A DNA stretch of 64,000 nucleotides from an uncultured Bacteroidota bacterium (GTDB lineage: Bacteria; Bacteroidota; Bacteroidia; Bacteroidales; F082). The notes beneath the pieces are model-generated. The model saw only the letters and a program-made list of their open reading frames with translations, was not told where the DNA came from and ran no database searches. The DNA lies in contig CAITDJ010000104.1 of NCBI GenBank assembly GCA_903891085.1, positions 79,148 through 143,147 of the forward strand, given 5' to 3'. Positions 8,338-17,545 of this stretch are shown here, piece by piece. The translations under genes and the position numbers were made by a program. Each line of letters begins with the position of its first letter. Position 1 is the stretch's first letter.

Positions 8338-8745
8338 ATGGCAACCATAGAAACAAAATATGTAGGAACCCTGAGAACAGAGATGACACATGTGAAATCA
8401 GGAACCGTTGTATTGACCGATGCCCCGGTTGATAACAAGGGAAAAGGCGAAGTGTTTTCACCCACCGATCTGGTGGCCGCGGCATTGGGAAGCTGTATGC
8501 TCTCGATCATGGGAATTGCCGCCAGTGAGCACCAGTTTTCTATTGAGGGTACTACGGCATCTATCACCAAGATCATGTCCTCCGATCCACGAAAAATTGC
8601 TGAAATTGTCGTTGATCTTCATTTCCCGGGCGTGTATACCGACAAACAGAAAAAAATCATCAAAATAATTTCTGAAACCTGTCCGGTCGCGTTAAGTTTA
8701 CATCCTGATCTGAAACAAACAGTTTCATTAACATTTGGCGGATAA
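8338..8745 (+). CDS. OsmC family protein
   Basis: A 135-residue OsmC/Ohr-superfamily protein, cytoplasmic, expected to reduce organic hydroperoxides using two thiols. The two conserved cysteines are Cys53 (AALGSCMLSI) and Cys115 (ISETCPVALSL). It belongs to the general OsmC group; I see nothing that proves Ohr specificity. The start is the ATG at 8338, downstream of the terminator of the previous gene and a TACTTTTG box. An upstream in-frame extension to 8242 would run through that terminator and is rejected. Two bases separate its stop from the thioesterase gene, so the two are co-transcribed. Confidence 0.9.
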   Translation: MATIETKYVGTLRTEMTHVKSGTVVLTDAPVDNKGKGEVFSPTDLVAAALGSCMLSIMGIAASEHQFSIEGTTASITKIMSSDPRKIAEIVVDLHFPGVYTDKQKKIIKIISETCPVALSLHPDLKQTVSLTFGG

Positions 8746-8747
8746 AC

Positions 8748-9131
8748 ATGATTTCAGTTCAGATAAATAAAGGTGTAAAAGGCGAACAGGAGCACATCGT
8801 AACTGATGAAGATACTGCTGCCAGGCTTGGCTCGGGAATGGTGGCTGTTTTTGCAACACCGGCCATGGTCGCCCTGATGGAGAAAACTGCCCTGAAAAGT
8901 ATTGAGTCATTTTTGCCGGATAATGCCACAAGTGTTGGCACTGAGGTAAATATGAAACATTTAAGGGCATCGGCAGTTGGCCATACCCTTCGTTGTGAAA
9001 GTACGATAACTGAGGTGAGTGGTCATAAAATCACTTTTGAAATCACTGTCTGGGACGATACAATATTAGTAGGGCACGGGATGCATGTGCGTCATATTGT
9101 AGATACCAAAAAATTTATGGAAAATCTCTGA
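8748..9131 (+). CDS. Hotdog thioesterase, fluoroacetyl-CoA thioesterase (FlK)-like
   Basis: A 127-residue single hotdog-fold protein. Residues Thr37 (FATPAM), Glu45 (LMEKTA) and His71 (NMKHLRASAVG) have exactly the spacing of the Thr42/Glu50/His76 catalytic triad known for FlK. GHGMHVRHIVD near the end is also family-typical. Most genomic members are not fluoroacetate-resistance enzymes, so I call only acyl-CoA thioesterase activity; the substrate is unknown. It begins 2 bp after the osmC-like stop and precedes a small lipoprotein gene by 10 bp, suggesting a three-gene operon. Confidence 0.82.
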   Translation: MISVQINKGVKGEQEHIVTDEDTAARLGSGMVAVFATPAMVALMEKTALKSIESFLPDNATSVGTEVNMKHLRASAVGHTLRCESTITEVSGHKITFEITVWDDTILVGHGMHVRHIVDTKKFMENL

Positions 9132-9141
9132 CTTAATCGAA

Positions 9142-9567
9142 ATGACTTTGTTAAAACGATCGATGCCGGTGAGGGCAATACGGCTGGTTATGATGGTTAC
9201 CCTTTCAGCAGGGCTGTTGTTGGTTTCATGTCAGGATGAAACTGAAATTAAGCAAATGAATTGTCATTTGCTCACCGCAGCCCTCGAATTCACTGAAGAT
9301 AGTATTCAGGTGATGTATCGGTTCGAGGCAAAAGGCGATTGTGAACCCGAGAGTTTCTTTTATTATACAGATAGTCAAAAAGTAACAATCAACAATCCTG
9401 ATACACTTGCTGAAGTGTATACCACACTTTCAACCCAAAAATGGATTCAGGCAGGTGCCGTAGGGACAACCATGAATGGTTCAATTAAAGTGAGTTTTAA
9501 GGCTGTTGCACTGAGCAAAACCTACGAAGCCATGGACCAATGTCAGCAAAACATTGTGACGGAATAG
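9142..9567 (+). CDS. Small putative lipoprotein of unknown function
   Basis: A 141-residue protein I do not recognise. The N-terminus has a long signal ending in a lipobox (GLLLVSC), so it should be anchored to a membrane on the periplasmic side. The mature part has further cysteines (MNCHLL, GDCEPES, DQCQQN) and beta-type alternation. It begins 10 bp after the thioesterase gene and converges on the amylase gene with only 7 bp between the stop codons. Possible starts are the ATG at 9142 or one seven codons later. Confidence 0.6.
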   Translation: MTLLKRSMPVRAIRLVMMVTLSAGLLLVSCQDETEIKQMNCHLLTAALEFTEDSIQVMYRFEAKGDCEPESFFYYTDSQKVTINNPDTLAEVYTTLSTQKWIQAGAVGTTMNGSIKVSFKAVALSKTYEAMDQCQQNIVTE

Positions 9568-9574
9568 ACAAACA

Positions 9575-12364
9575 CTATTGTTTTATTATTCTTGCTGACT
9601 GGATGTTGTTTTCGCCTTTTACAACAACAAAATACAAACCATCCGGAGCATTCACCAATGTGTTTAATGTAATAGTTTCTGTGCCTGACACTAAAAAATG
9701 ATAGTCAAATTCATCCATAAGCTTCCCAATAGAGTTATAAATCAATATGTTATATTCACCTGATTTGGGAATTTGCATCTCCAGTTCCAAATGGCCATCC
9801 GATGGATTTGGGATGACTTTGATAGATGATTTGTTATTGTCATTATTTTCGTTCACACCAATGGTGGGTGAAACCAACCGTTTGGTTGTATATACCCTGA
9901 ACTCGCCGGCCCCTAAAAGGATGGGGGCATTTGCATCCACCACATTGATGGAGTCGTTATGAAAATAATCGTACCATTTTCCAAGTTTTAAAAACTTTGG
10001 ATCAATTTCCTGATCCCAGATATCGAAGTTTGCCAGGACTGTGACTGACATGTCTGAATTTACCAAATGCAAACTCTTGGTAATATCTGTGGCATTCAGG
10101 GTGTAATCAGTGGTTTTGAACACATCATGCGATTTGCGCAATTCCATGAGTGCCGCGTAATAATTGTAAAGTCGTTTTCTGTCAAGATTATCATAATAAT
10201 TCCACCTGATTGGTTTCGGACTTACCCGACCCCCAAAATCGATGCTTACATCATAACCCAATTCACCAAACTGCCATATCATTTTTGGTCCCGGAATCAG
10301 CAGAAACATGGCTGCAGCTGCTGCACTGCGCCGTGTTGCAATAGGAATAAGTTTCGCATTGTGGTTGGGATTGGCCGAATTTCCATACGTAATATTTTTA
10401 AACATCTGCCGCTCTTCGTCGTGACTTTCCATATATCCTACCAGGTGTGGTTTTGAAAATCCACGTTTCTTGTAGGATACCCACGAAAAATCTGATTCAC
10501 TTTCGTAGCCCATAGTTGCCTGATTATAATTATGAACACTGTTGCCCCAAACCATCATTCCATAGGCAGTCAGCACTTTTTCTTCAGTATTATCGCCCCA
10601 ATGTTCAAGAATGATGTAGGCATTGTCATTGGCTTCCCAAATTTTGGTAGCCATTCGTTCGAGGATGGCAATCCTTGTTGCATTATAAGGATCGGCATTG
10701 CTTGAGTTGGTAAAGCCTTTTGTAAAGTCGAAACGGAAACCATCGACCTTGAACTCGTTGATCCAAAAGGTGTTCACACGGTCGATAAAGTCTTTTGTGT
10801 TTTGACTTTCATGATTAAAATCGTAGCCCCAGCAATAGGGTTCGTGCGGACAAGTCTGGTTATACCATGGATTGTTGGCAGCAGGCCTGTTGTTGGCTCC
10901 GTCAAAATAAAGCTGCACCAGGGGCGATTGTCCGTAGGAATGGTTGAGTACCATATCGATAATCACTGCAATGCCTCTTTTGTGACATTCATCGATAAAT
11001 GCTTTGTAATCGTTCATGGTGCCATAAGCCTTATCGGTGGCAAAATAATAAGCCGGATTATAACCCCACGAATCGTTTCCTTCAAATTCGTTGATTGGCA
11101 TCAGCTCGATGGCTGTTATTCCAAGGTTTTGCAAATAGTCAAGCGTATCTTTTACGGTTTTGATGTCGCGGGTGGCCACAAAATCGCGGATATGAAGCTC
11201 GTAAATGAGTAATTCATCGTTGGGACGCGGGTTGAAATTTTCGATTTGCCAATTATACGCTTGTTGAGCCGTTTGAAACACACTCACAAATCCGCTTGTT
11301 TTACCCACAGGATAATCTTTCAGATTGGGATAGGTTGTGTTTGAAATATAGGAATCGTTCCATGGATCGAGGATTTTGTTACAATACGGATCACCTATTT
11401 TCAATTCTCCATCGACAAGGTATTGATATGCATATTCACGACCTACTTCTAAATTATTGATTTGCAACCAATAACGCCTGCCATCAGGCGTGCGTTTCAT
11501 ATAGTTGGTTTGGCCTATTTCCCAATTGTTAAATTCACCCATCACAAAAACAAATGATTTGTAAGGGGCAAACAAACAAAGCAGTACTGTTGAATCGTCC
11601 AGATAGTTGATGCCATCTTTCATGCCGGCCGGCAGCTCTTCGATAGTAACAGCCGCACGGATATAGTAAGAAAAGGAATCGACTACCATTTCATTGTTTG
11701 CATATGCGATGGCTTTTACGAGGCTTGTTCCGCTTCCCGTGGCTGTGATGGTGTAATCCAATGAATTGGTAGTGGTTGAGGCAACTTTGTTTCCATTGAG
11801 GAGGAGTAATGTTGAGTCGGCATCGTTGGAGGCAACCGAAACCGGAATCAGGGTTCCACTCTCAACAAGAACCTGATCGAGTGTGGGTTGTATAATGGCT
11901 ACGTTTAAACCGGCTTCATAAACATCATAAAAAATATCGCCGTTTTCTGCTGTTTTACCTTCGAGCCAGCTGCCATCAACCTGCACACCACTCCGAAAAA
12001 CCAGGGCGATTTTTTGAATGATTTCTCCGGCAGGGACGCCATAATAGCTGCGTATACTTGGCGTAACTGACAAGGTGTACACATCTGTGGCAATGCGGGT
12101 TAGTTTTGTTTTTGGGTCGTTTTCACCCCAGTCGGAGACAACATATTTCCAATCGGAACTTCCGGTTGAATTACTTGTGATCACACCTGTATGGGCATAC
12201 ACATCGCCAGTGTAACCTGCCAGGCCTCCACTTCCTTCGGTAGCACGAAATGTTACAACAATAGCATCCTGATCGGTTGGAAAAGCAGGATCAACCGTGA
12301 TTACCTGCGCGCTGACAGTGATCAGGGTGGTAAAAAAAATGAGCAGAAATAGTAACTTTTTCAT
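9575..12364 (-). CDS. GH13 alpha-amylase family enzyme with T9SS sorting domain
   Basis: A 929-residue secreted enzyme for alpha-glucan breakdown. After a signal peptide come beta-rich N-terminal domains (about 20-150 and 160-240) and a CBM48/isoamylase-N-like domain (about 255-350, with GEFNNW). The catalytic barrel holds the four GH13 regions: IIDMVLNHS (near 463), GFRFDFTKG (near 541, nucleophile Asp), ILEHWGD (near 583, acid Glu) and MESHDEER (near 645). The tail (from about 850, IPNPSDGHLEL to ARIIKQ) is a type A T9SS C-terminal domain, so it is exported through the outer membrane and may be surface-attached. It follows the nuclease gene by 73 bp and likely serves the SusCD system upstream. 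Confidence 0.9.
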   Translation of the reverse strand: MKKLLFLLIFFTTLITVSAQVITVDPAFPTDQDAIVVTFRATEGSGGLAGYTGDVYAHTGVITSNSTGSSDWKYVVSDWGENDPKTKLTRIATDVYTLSVTPSIRSYYGVPAGEIIQKIALVFRSGVQVDGSWLEGKTAENGDIFYDVYEAGLNVAIIQPTLDQVLVESGTLIPVSVASNDADSTLLLLNGNKVASTTTNSLDYTITATGSGTSLVKAIAYANNEMVVDSFSYYIRAAVTIEELPAGMKDGINYLDDSTVLLCLFAPYKSFVFVMGEFNNWEIGQTNYMKRTPDGRRYWLQINNLEVGREYAYQYLVDGELKIGDPYCNKILDPWNDSYISNTTYPNLKDYPVGKTSGFVSVFQTAQQAYNWQIENFNPRPNDELLIYELHIRDFVATRDIKTVKDTLDYLQNLGITAIELMPINEFEGNDSWGYNPAYYFATDKAYGTMNDYKAFIDECHKRGIAVIIDMVLNHSYGQSPLVQLYFDGANNRPAANNPWYNQTCPHEPYCWGYDFNHESQNTKDFIDRVNTFWINEFKVDGFRFDFTKGFTNSSNADPYNATRIAILERMATKIWEANDNAYIILEHWGDNTEEKVLTAYGMMVWGNSVHNYNQATMGYESESDFSWVSYKKRGFSKPHLVGYMESHDEERQMFKNITYGNSANPNHNAKLIPIATRRSAAAAAMFLLIPGPKMIWQFGELGYDVSIDFGGRVSPKPIRWNYYDNLDRKRLYNYYAALMELRKSHDVFKTTDYTLNATDITKSLHLVNSDMSVTVLANFDIWDQEIDPKFLKLGKWYDYFHNDSINVVDANAPILLGAGEFRVYTTKRLVSPTIGVNENNDNNKSSIKVIPNPSDGHLELEMQIPKSGEYNILIYNSIGKLMDEFDYHFLVSGTETITLNTLVNAPDGLYFVVVKGENNIQSARIIKQ

Positions 12365-12437
12365 AGAAGATAATTAAAGGGTGACAATTTTATAATTCTT
12401 AATATATTGATATTCAATAAAAAGTGATATTTAACAA

Positions 12438-13844
12438 CTAAAATTCCAGTTCAAATACGTCGCCTGATGCCGGAATCAGGATATTTTGAAATCCTTTGTT
12501 GCTCAGCCAGCCGGCGTATTTTTGCTGGACTTCGTACTCACCATGAACCAGAAAAATCTTCTTCATGATCGCTTTGTCCTGACAATCTAAATATTCAGTC
12601 ATTTCATTGTAATCGGCATGTCCGCTGAAAGAATCTATTTTAAAAACTTCAGCATTGACAGGGTGTGGAATGCCAAAAATTGAAATCTCATCGTCACCAC
12701 GGGTGATTCGTGCGCCGAGTGTGGTGGGGGCACAATAGCCAACAATGAGAATTGAGTTTGCCGGATTTTCGATGTTGTTGGCCAAATGGTGTTTGATTCG
12801 TCCGGCTTCCATCATCCCCGATGCCGAAATGATGACACAGGGTTCGTGTTTTTCATTCAGTTTTTTCGAATCTTCAACATTTTTAATATAATGCAGGCCG
12901 CCAAAACCAAAAGGATCGGGATCGGTTTGCAGCATTTCAATCACTTCCTTGTTAAAACATTCGGCATGCATACGGAATATGTCGGTTGCATTCACGGCAA
13001 GAGGACTATCGACATAGATGGGGATTTTTGGCAACAGGCCTTCGTTGTAGAACCTGTTCAGCACATACACTATTTCCTGGGTGCGGCCAATGGCGAAGGA
13101 AGGAATAATGAGTTTGCCCTTTTTTTCGACACAGGTATGCTGCACAATGCGCAGCAGTTCGGCTTCAGCTCCTTGCCTGTCCTTGTGAAGGCGGTCGCCA
13201 TAGGTTGATTCGGCAATAAGATAATCGCATTGTGGAAACGCGTCAGGAGGTCTTAAAATATAATTTTGCGGACGGCCAATATCGCCGGTATAAGCCAGTC
13301 GTGTTTTTTTGCCATTTTCCTCCATTTCGAGAGTGACCACACCACTTCCCAGCAAATGACCCGAATTGGTAAATTTGACTTTGGTGTACTTATCAATCTG
13401 AAGTTTACGGTTATAGGCCACGCCAATAAAAAGTTCCATACAATTGATGGCATCCTGTTTTGTGTAAATAGGCTGCACTGGAGGGAGGCCTTTGCGGGCG
13501 CGTTTTTTATTAAACCAGAGGGTATCATGCTCCTGAATGAAACCACTGTCGGCTAACATGATCGCGCACAAATCGCGGGTGGCTGAGGTACAGATTACCG
13601 AACCGCGGAAACCGTTCCTGTAAAAATAGGGTATCATTCCCGAATGATCGATGTGGGCATGTGACAGGATAATATGGTCAATTTCGGCCGGAACAACACC
13701 CGGATTTCGGTTCATGCTGTCGGTTTCGAGGCCTTTGCCCTGAAAAGCGCCGCAATCGAGAAGTATTTTCTTCCCTTGTGCAGTCGTAATCAGGTGTTTG
13801 CTACCGGTAACTTCGCGGGCGGCGCCCAGGAATTTTATTTTCAT
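12438..13844 (-). CDS. Metallo-beta-lactamase/beta-CASP family nuclease
   Basis: A 468-residue cytoplasmic protein of the CPSF73/RNase J-related type. The metal motif SHAHIDHSG, the later GHLLGSG and YTGDIGR, and the beta-CASP stretch PSFAIGRTQEIVYVLN plus the C-terminal SGHADY and VHGEYEVQ are all visible, so the active site looks complete. Expected activity is RNA processing or decay. It sits between the susE-like and amylase genes on the same strand but is separated from the former by a terminator; nothing ties it functionally to starch use, and it may be a bystander. A minus-strand TATCTTTG box is at 13888-13895. Confidence 0.88.
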   Translation of the reverse strand: MKIKFLGAAREVTGSKHLITTAQGKKILLDCGAFQGKGLETDSMNRNPGVVPAEIDHIILSHAHIDHSGMIPYFYRNGFRGSVICTSATRDLCAIMLADSGFIQEHDTLWFNKKRARKGLPPVQPIYTKQDAINCMELFIGVAYNRKLQIDKYTKVKFTNSGHLLGSGVVTLEMEENGKKTRLAYTGDIGRPQNYILRPPDAFPQCDYLIAESTYGDRLHKDRQGAEAELLRIVQHTCVEKKGKLIIPSFAIGRTQEIVYVLNRFYNEGLLPKIPIYVDSPLAVNATDIFRMHAECFNKEVIEMLQTDPDPFGFGGLHYIKNVEDSKKLNEKHEPCVIISASGMMEAGRIKHHLANNIENPANSILIVGYCAPTTLGARITRGDDEISIFGIPHPVNAEVFKIDSFSGHADYNEMTEYLDCQDKAIMKKIFLVHGEYEVQQKYAGWLSNKGFQNILIPASGDVFELEF

Positions 13845-14147
13845 ACTGGATTTATTTTCGGAAAAAGAGAATAAGCATTTCTATCCTCAAAGATAATGCT
13901 TTTTGCGGCGATCTTTTCAGAAAGGTCATTCATTCGTTATTATGGTATTTCCATCGGTTGCAGGATTAGTTTCGGTCGGGGCACATGATTGAATCTGTAC
14001 CCCCAAATGCTGCAATTTTTTTTTGGAAGGTTGGCCGGGGCAATTTGATACAATGGCAGCTTGATTTGCTTTGTTATTGGTGGGATGTTGAAAAAAAAAG
14101 CTTGTCTGAAACCAGACAAGCTTTTTACATATTGCGCAAAATACTAA
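13845..14147. other. Intergenic region between nuclease and SusE/F-like gene
   Basis: 303 bp holding a minus-strand TATCTTTG box (13888-13895) for the nuclease gene and, next to the SusE/F-like gene, a strong hairpin terminator (14091-14126). The middle 190 bp show nothing I can name. Confidence 0.6.
14091..14126 (-). terminator. Hairpin terminator after the SusC-D-E operon
   Basis: Arms AAGCTTGTCTG and CAGACAAGCTT with a 4-nt loop, flanked by A-run on one side and T-run on the other, so it can act in both directions. On the minus strand it closes the susCDE transcript 22 bp after the last stop. Confidence 0.85.
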
Positions 14148-15998
14148 TTATTTAGCAGCAATGGTATAGGTTAAATTTGTGATATCTGCAGTTACGGTAA
14201 ACATACCACCAGCAGCAGGAGTAGGAATATTAGCAGGATCAGGATCACCAACAGCGCGGTAAACCAAAACGCCACTTTCAGGAACTGCACCAGCAGCTGT
14301 ACCATACATTGGTTCCCATGCGCCTAATGTTGTGATAAATTTAATACTCAGGGCTGCACCCAAATTTGTTGTTAGGGTATAAACACCGTTTCCGAGTGTT
14401 CCCATAGAAAGAGCAGCAGCATTGTCCCAACCAGCGGCACAACCATCACCCAACATATACAGCGGGGCAGCAATGTTGTAAGTAAGATCGTTGGTGTTGA
14501 TGGTAACTACATAAAGACCAGCTACATCAGGAGCAGGAATGCTACTTGGATCAGGATCTGATTCAGTGGCACGGTATACAAGAACACCACTTGTGCTTGT
14601 TCCTGCTGCATCTGTTCCGTACATAGGAGCCCATTGGCCTAAGGTGGTGATAAATTTAATATAGGTTCCGGCACCATTGAGTGTTGTTGTAATCGAATAA
14701 ACGCCATCGGTACCTGTCATTGGAAGTGCACCAGCATTGTCCCAGCCAGCAGCTGAACCGTCGCCGAGCATAAACATCTCAGGAGCAGCACCAGCCGGAT
14801 TAACGGTGAATGTGTACAATTCAGTTACAGCATCAATTTCGAATACGATATCAAAAACACCATCTTCCAACGGAACAAAGTTGCCATCGGTATTGGTTTC
14901 GAATTTATCGGCAGCAAGACCGGCCATGGTAACCTGAGGATAACCGAATGATTTACCATCCCATGTTTGTCCTTCTCTGATTTTGAATGAACCGAGTGTG
15001 CTCACTTCAACCTGACCGAATGTCCATGTGTAGGTAGTTTCGTTTGTTACAACAGGAGCCTGAACCATAAGGGTCAAATCCCATGTGTTTTGAGCGCCAT
15101 CAACCATTAAACCATTGCCAACCAAACCAAGTTCGGTAGCAGTATAGTCGATAAGATTTAAGTCGCCTGTTTTGGTCATGGTTGCAACATAACCCGAACC
15201 CAATGTCCAAACCATTTTAGCGGTGTAAATTCCACTTGTTTCGTTGGCAATATTTGCACCACCAGGAACAAGGGCATCAACAGCACCACCGTAGTTTGAG
15301 TTCACTTTAAGGCCTAAAATACCACCACCGTTATCATATTCGGTGTCAAGAATAACTTTCCAGCCACCTGAGTAACGGAATTTGAAATCGGCTTTTGTCA
15401 TAACAACATCAGCAACTTCATAGGTAATGGTATTGAGGTCGAAAGCACCGGCAGGAATCTGTGTGTCGGCACCCCAGCCACCTGGTGTAGCAGCACCAAT
15501 CAATCCCCAGTATTGAACAGGAACGATCAAGCATTTTCCGATTTCGGTGTCAATAACAACATGATACAAACCATCGGCTGTTACGGTGAAAGGAGTGGTT
15601 GTTTCAACATAACTTCCACGCCAGAAATCGAGTTTAGGTTCGTCAACATTACGGTCAGCTTCAGCAACAACTGCAAAGTCGGAGCCCGGGCCATAGGTAG
15701 TTTTGGTTGTACCGTTTACGATTACAATATTGAATCCATCGGCACCAGCTTTAACAGCAACAAAAAGTTCCATCAATGCTGGACGATCTGTTTGGTTTAC
15801 TTCGTTGCGCGTTGCTTTCATCAAGCCTTTGATGTCATAAGTAGTAAGGGCTGTTCCGGCTCCTTTGATATAAACACCGTCTTCAACAGTTGGTTCTGGT
15901 GTTGGTGCCGGATCGTCTTTACAGGATACCATCACAACTCCCATCAGGAGAAAGAGGCCAAAGATTTGCATTAATTTACTCATTGCATTTTTTTTCAT
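14148..15998 (-). CDS. SusE/SusF-like surface glycan-binding lipoprotein
   Basis: A 616-residue lipoprotein (lipobox VVMVSCKDD) in the usual third position of a sus operon. It is built from beta-sandwich modules: a first region with VYIKGAGTALTTYDIKG, a SusE/F-type module (YWGLIGAATPGGWGADT through FKFRYSGGWKV), a central module, then two closely similar C-terminal modules (about 407-505 and 512-615) that each begin MLGDG-AAGWDNA and contain IKFITTLG-W-PMYGT. Expected role: bind starch or related alpha-glucan at the cell surface. It follows the SusD gene by 39 bp and ends in a strong terminator. Confidence 0.87.
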   Translation of the reverse strand: MKKNAMSKLMQIFGLFLLMGVVMVSCKDDPAPTPEPTVEDGVYIKGAGTALTTYDIKGLMKATRNEVNQTDRPALMELFVAVKAGADGFNIVIVNGTTKTTYGPGSDFAVVAEADRNVDEPKLDFWRGSYVETTTPFTVTADGLYHVVIDTEIGKCLIVPVQYWGLIGAATPGGWGADTQIPAGAFDLNTITYEVADVVMTKADFKFRYSGGWKVILDTEYDNGGGILGLKVNSNYGGAVDALVPGGANIANETSGIYTAKMVWTLGSGYVATMTKTGDLNLIDYTATELGLVGNGLMVDGAQNTWDLTLMVQAPVVTNETTYTWTFGQVEVSTLGSFKIREGQTWDGKSFGYPQVTMAGLAADKFETNTDGNFVPLEDGVFDIVFEIDAVTELYTFTVNPAGAAPEMFMLGDGSAAGWDNAGALPMTGTDGVYSITTTLNGAGTYIKFITTLGQWAPMYGTDAAGTSTSGVLVYRATESDPDPSSIPAPDVAGLYVVTINTNDLTYNIAAPLYMLGDGCAAGWDNAAALSMGTLGNGVYTLTTNLGAALSIKFITTLGAWEPMYGTAAGAVPESGVLVYRAVGDPDPANIPTPAAGGMFTVTADITNLTYTIAAK

Positions 15999-16037
15999 AG
16001 AATTATTAATTTAGATTAGTGAATAAAAGTGTGTTAA

Positions 16038-17531
16038 TTATTTATTGATAGCAACCGGATCGGATGCTAAATTTGGATTTGAGTCTATAGCCCATTGTGG
16101 CACAGGAAATGTATTTCTATCGGACGAAGATACAGGTTTTTCCCACCATGCATTGTTAAATTTTCCAAAACGGATCAAATCCTGACGACGATGCGCTTCA
16201 AAAAACATCTCACGGCCGCGTTCAGCCAACAAATCATCGAGGGTAGCGCCCGAAAATGGATCAACACCGGCTCTTGTGCGAATCTCATTGATCAATGCAT
16301 CTCCATTACCACCCTGTCGAATCTGACATTCAGCTTTCATCAATAAAATATCTGCATACCTGAATAACGGGAACTGGTTGCTTAAATTGTCCTTAGCTCC
16401 TAGTTTTACCTCAAATTTCACAGCCCGAACACCCGACATACGAATCTGCTCAAGTGTGAATGTATTATCCATCTGTAAGGCAGGAATATTTGGGGTGAAA
16501 ACCAAATTGGCACCTTCGGCGGCAACATCAATGATTTCGGCACCTTCGTAAGTGTATTGTTGTCCCACAAGGAACGAAGCAATACGTTTGTCTGTTGGCT
16601 CATACGAGTTGTAGAAGGCTTCCATGGCAGCAAAACCATTCCATGGACCAACCGACATATTAAAGGTGAGGTTGCTGTTATAGTGCAGGGTGCGCATATG
16701 CAGGTTGAACCCCTGATAGGTATCTTCGTTGTAAGGAATGATAAAGATATTCTCTTTGCATGCTGCATTATCGGTAACAAAAGGTTTCATCGGATCGGCT
16801 TCCAGATCGTAAGCACCCAACCCGATCACACTATCGCATGCCTGTTCGGCTTTGGCCCATTGTGCCGTGCCTGTGTAAACTTCAGCATTGAGATAAAGTT
16901 TGGCTAACAACGAGTAAGCCATCCCTTTGGTTACACCTGTTTTGGTGTTAATCGTGAGTGGTAATAATACCGCACTTTCTTCCACTTCCTTCACAATCGC
17001 ATCATAAATATCTTTTCTGAAATTTCGTGAAGGACTTACAGGAGCGTCAAGATATGCAGTAACATAAGGCACATCTTTGTAGTTATCAATTAACAAATAA
17101 TAGTAGTAGGCACGCAGAATCTTGCCCTTGGCTATCCCAACCGCAAGCTCAGGCGACGGGTCATAGGCCTGCAGCTCTTCGATAAATTTATTGGCTTCTA
17201 CAGCACCATTGTAAAAGCGGCTCCACATACTGTTGACAGTTTCGGTTTCATTGTCCCAGGTATGGGTATGCAATAAACGCCATTTACCACCATCATCCCA
17301 GTCATTAGCACGGGTAGGGGCGCACATGGCATCAGCCGTAAGTTCCTGGGCAAACCAATAACAGCCGCCATCAAGGAATTCGCGCATGGGTGAATAAATA
17401 GGACTCATTTTCAATACCGGATCGGCCACATAGTCCGAGGGTAGTATTTTATCGTAAAGTTCTGTATCCAATTTGGTACATCCAGTCTGAAAGGCTAGTA
17501 TTACGATGAATGCGATGATTATTTTTTTCAT
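16038..17531 (-). CDS. SusD/RagB-family nutrient-binding lipoprotein
   Basis: A 497-residue outer-membrane lipoprotein (lipobox FQTGC). The TPR-like N-terminal half (FYNGAVEANKFIEEL, AYYYYLLIDNYKDVPYV) and the C-terminal FPLFRYADILLMKAE-like segment and GREMFFEAHRRQDLIRFGKF are hallmarks of the family. It forms the lid over the SusC barrel and hands glycans to it. Lies 14 bp after the susC-like gene; the flanking SusE/F-like and amylase genes suggest an alpha-glucan ligand. Confidence 0.93.
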   Translation of the reverse strand: MKKIIIAFIVILAFQTGCTKLDTELYDKILPSDYVADPVLKMSPIYSPMREFLDGGCYWFAQELTADAMCAPTRANDWDDGGKWRLLHTHTWDNETETVNSMWSRFYNGAVEANKFIEELQAYDPSPELAVGIAKGKILRAYYYYLLIDNYKDVPYVTAYLDAPVSPSRNFRKDIYDAIVKEVEESAVLLPLTINTKTGVTKGMAYSLLAKLYLNAEVYTGTAQWAKAEQACDSVIGLGAYDLEADPMKPFVTDNAACKENIFIIPYNEDTYQGFNLHMRTLHYNSNLTFNMSVGPWNGFAAMEAFYNSYEPTDKRIASFLVGQQYTYEGAEIIDVAAEGANLVFTPNIPALQMDNTFTLEQIRMSGVRAVKFEVKLGAKDNLSNQFPLFRYADILLMKAECQIRQGGNGDALINEIRTRAGVDPFSGATLDDLLAERGREMFFEAHRRQDLIRFGKFNNAWWEKPVSSSDRNTFPVPQWAIDSNPNLASDPVAINK

Positions 17532-17545
17532 AACTATTTCCTTTT

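Noticed and set aside
8748..9131. Dedicated fluoroacetate resistance gene
   Set aside because: The triad matches FlK, but the family is broad and no fluorometabolite genes are nearby.
12438..13844. Nuclease as a working part of the alpha-glucan PUL
   Set aside because: A strong terminator separates it from susCDE, it has its own -7 box, and the family acts on RNA; only co-location supports a link.
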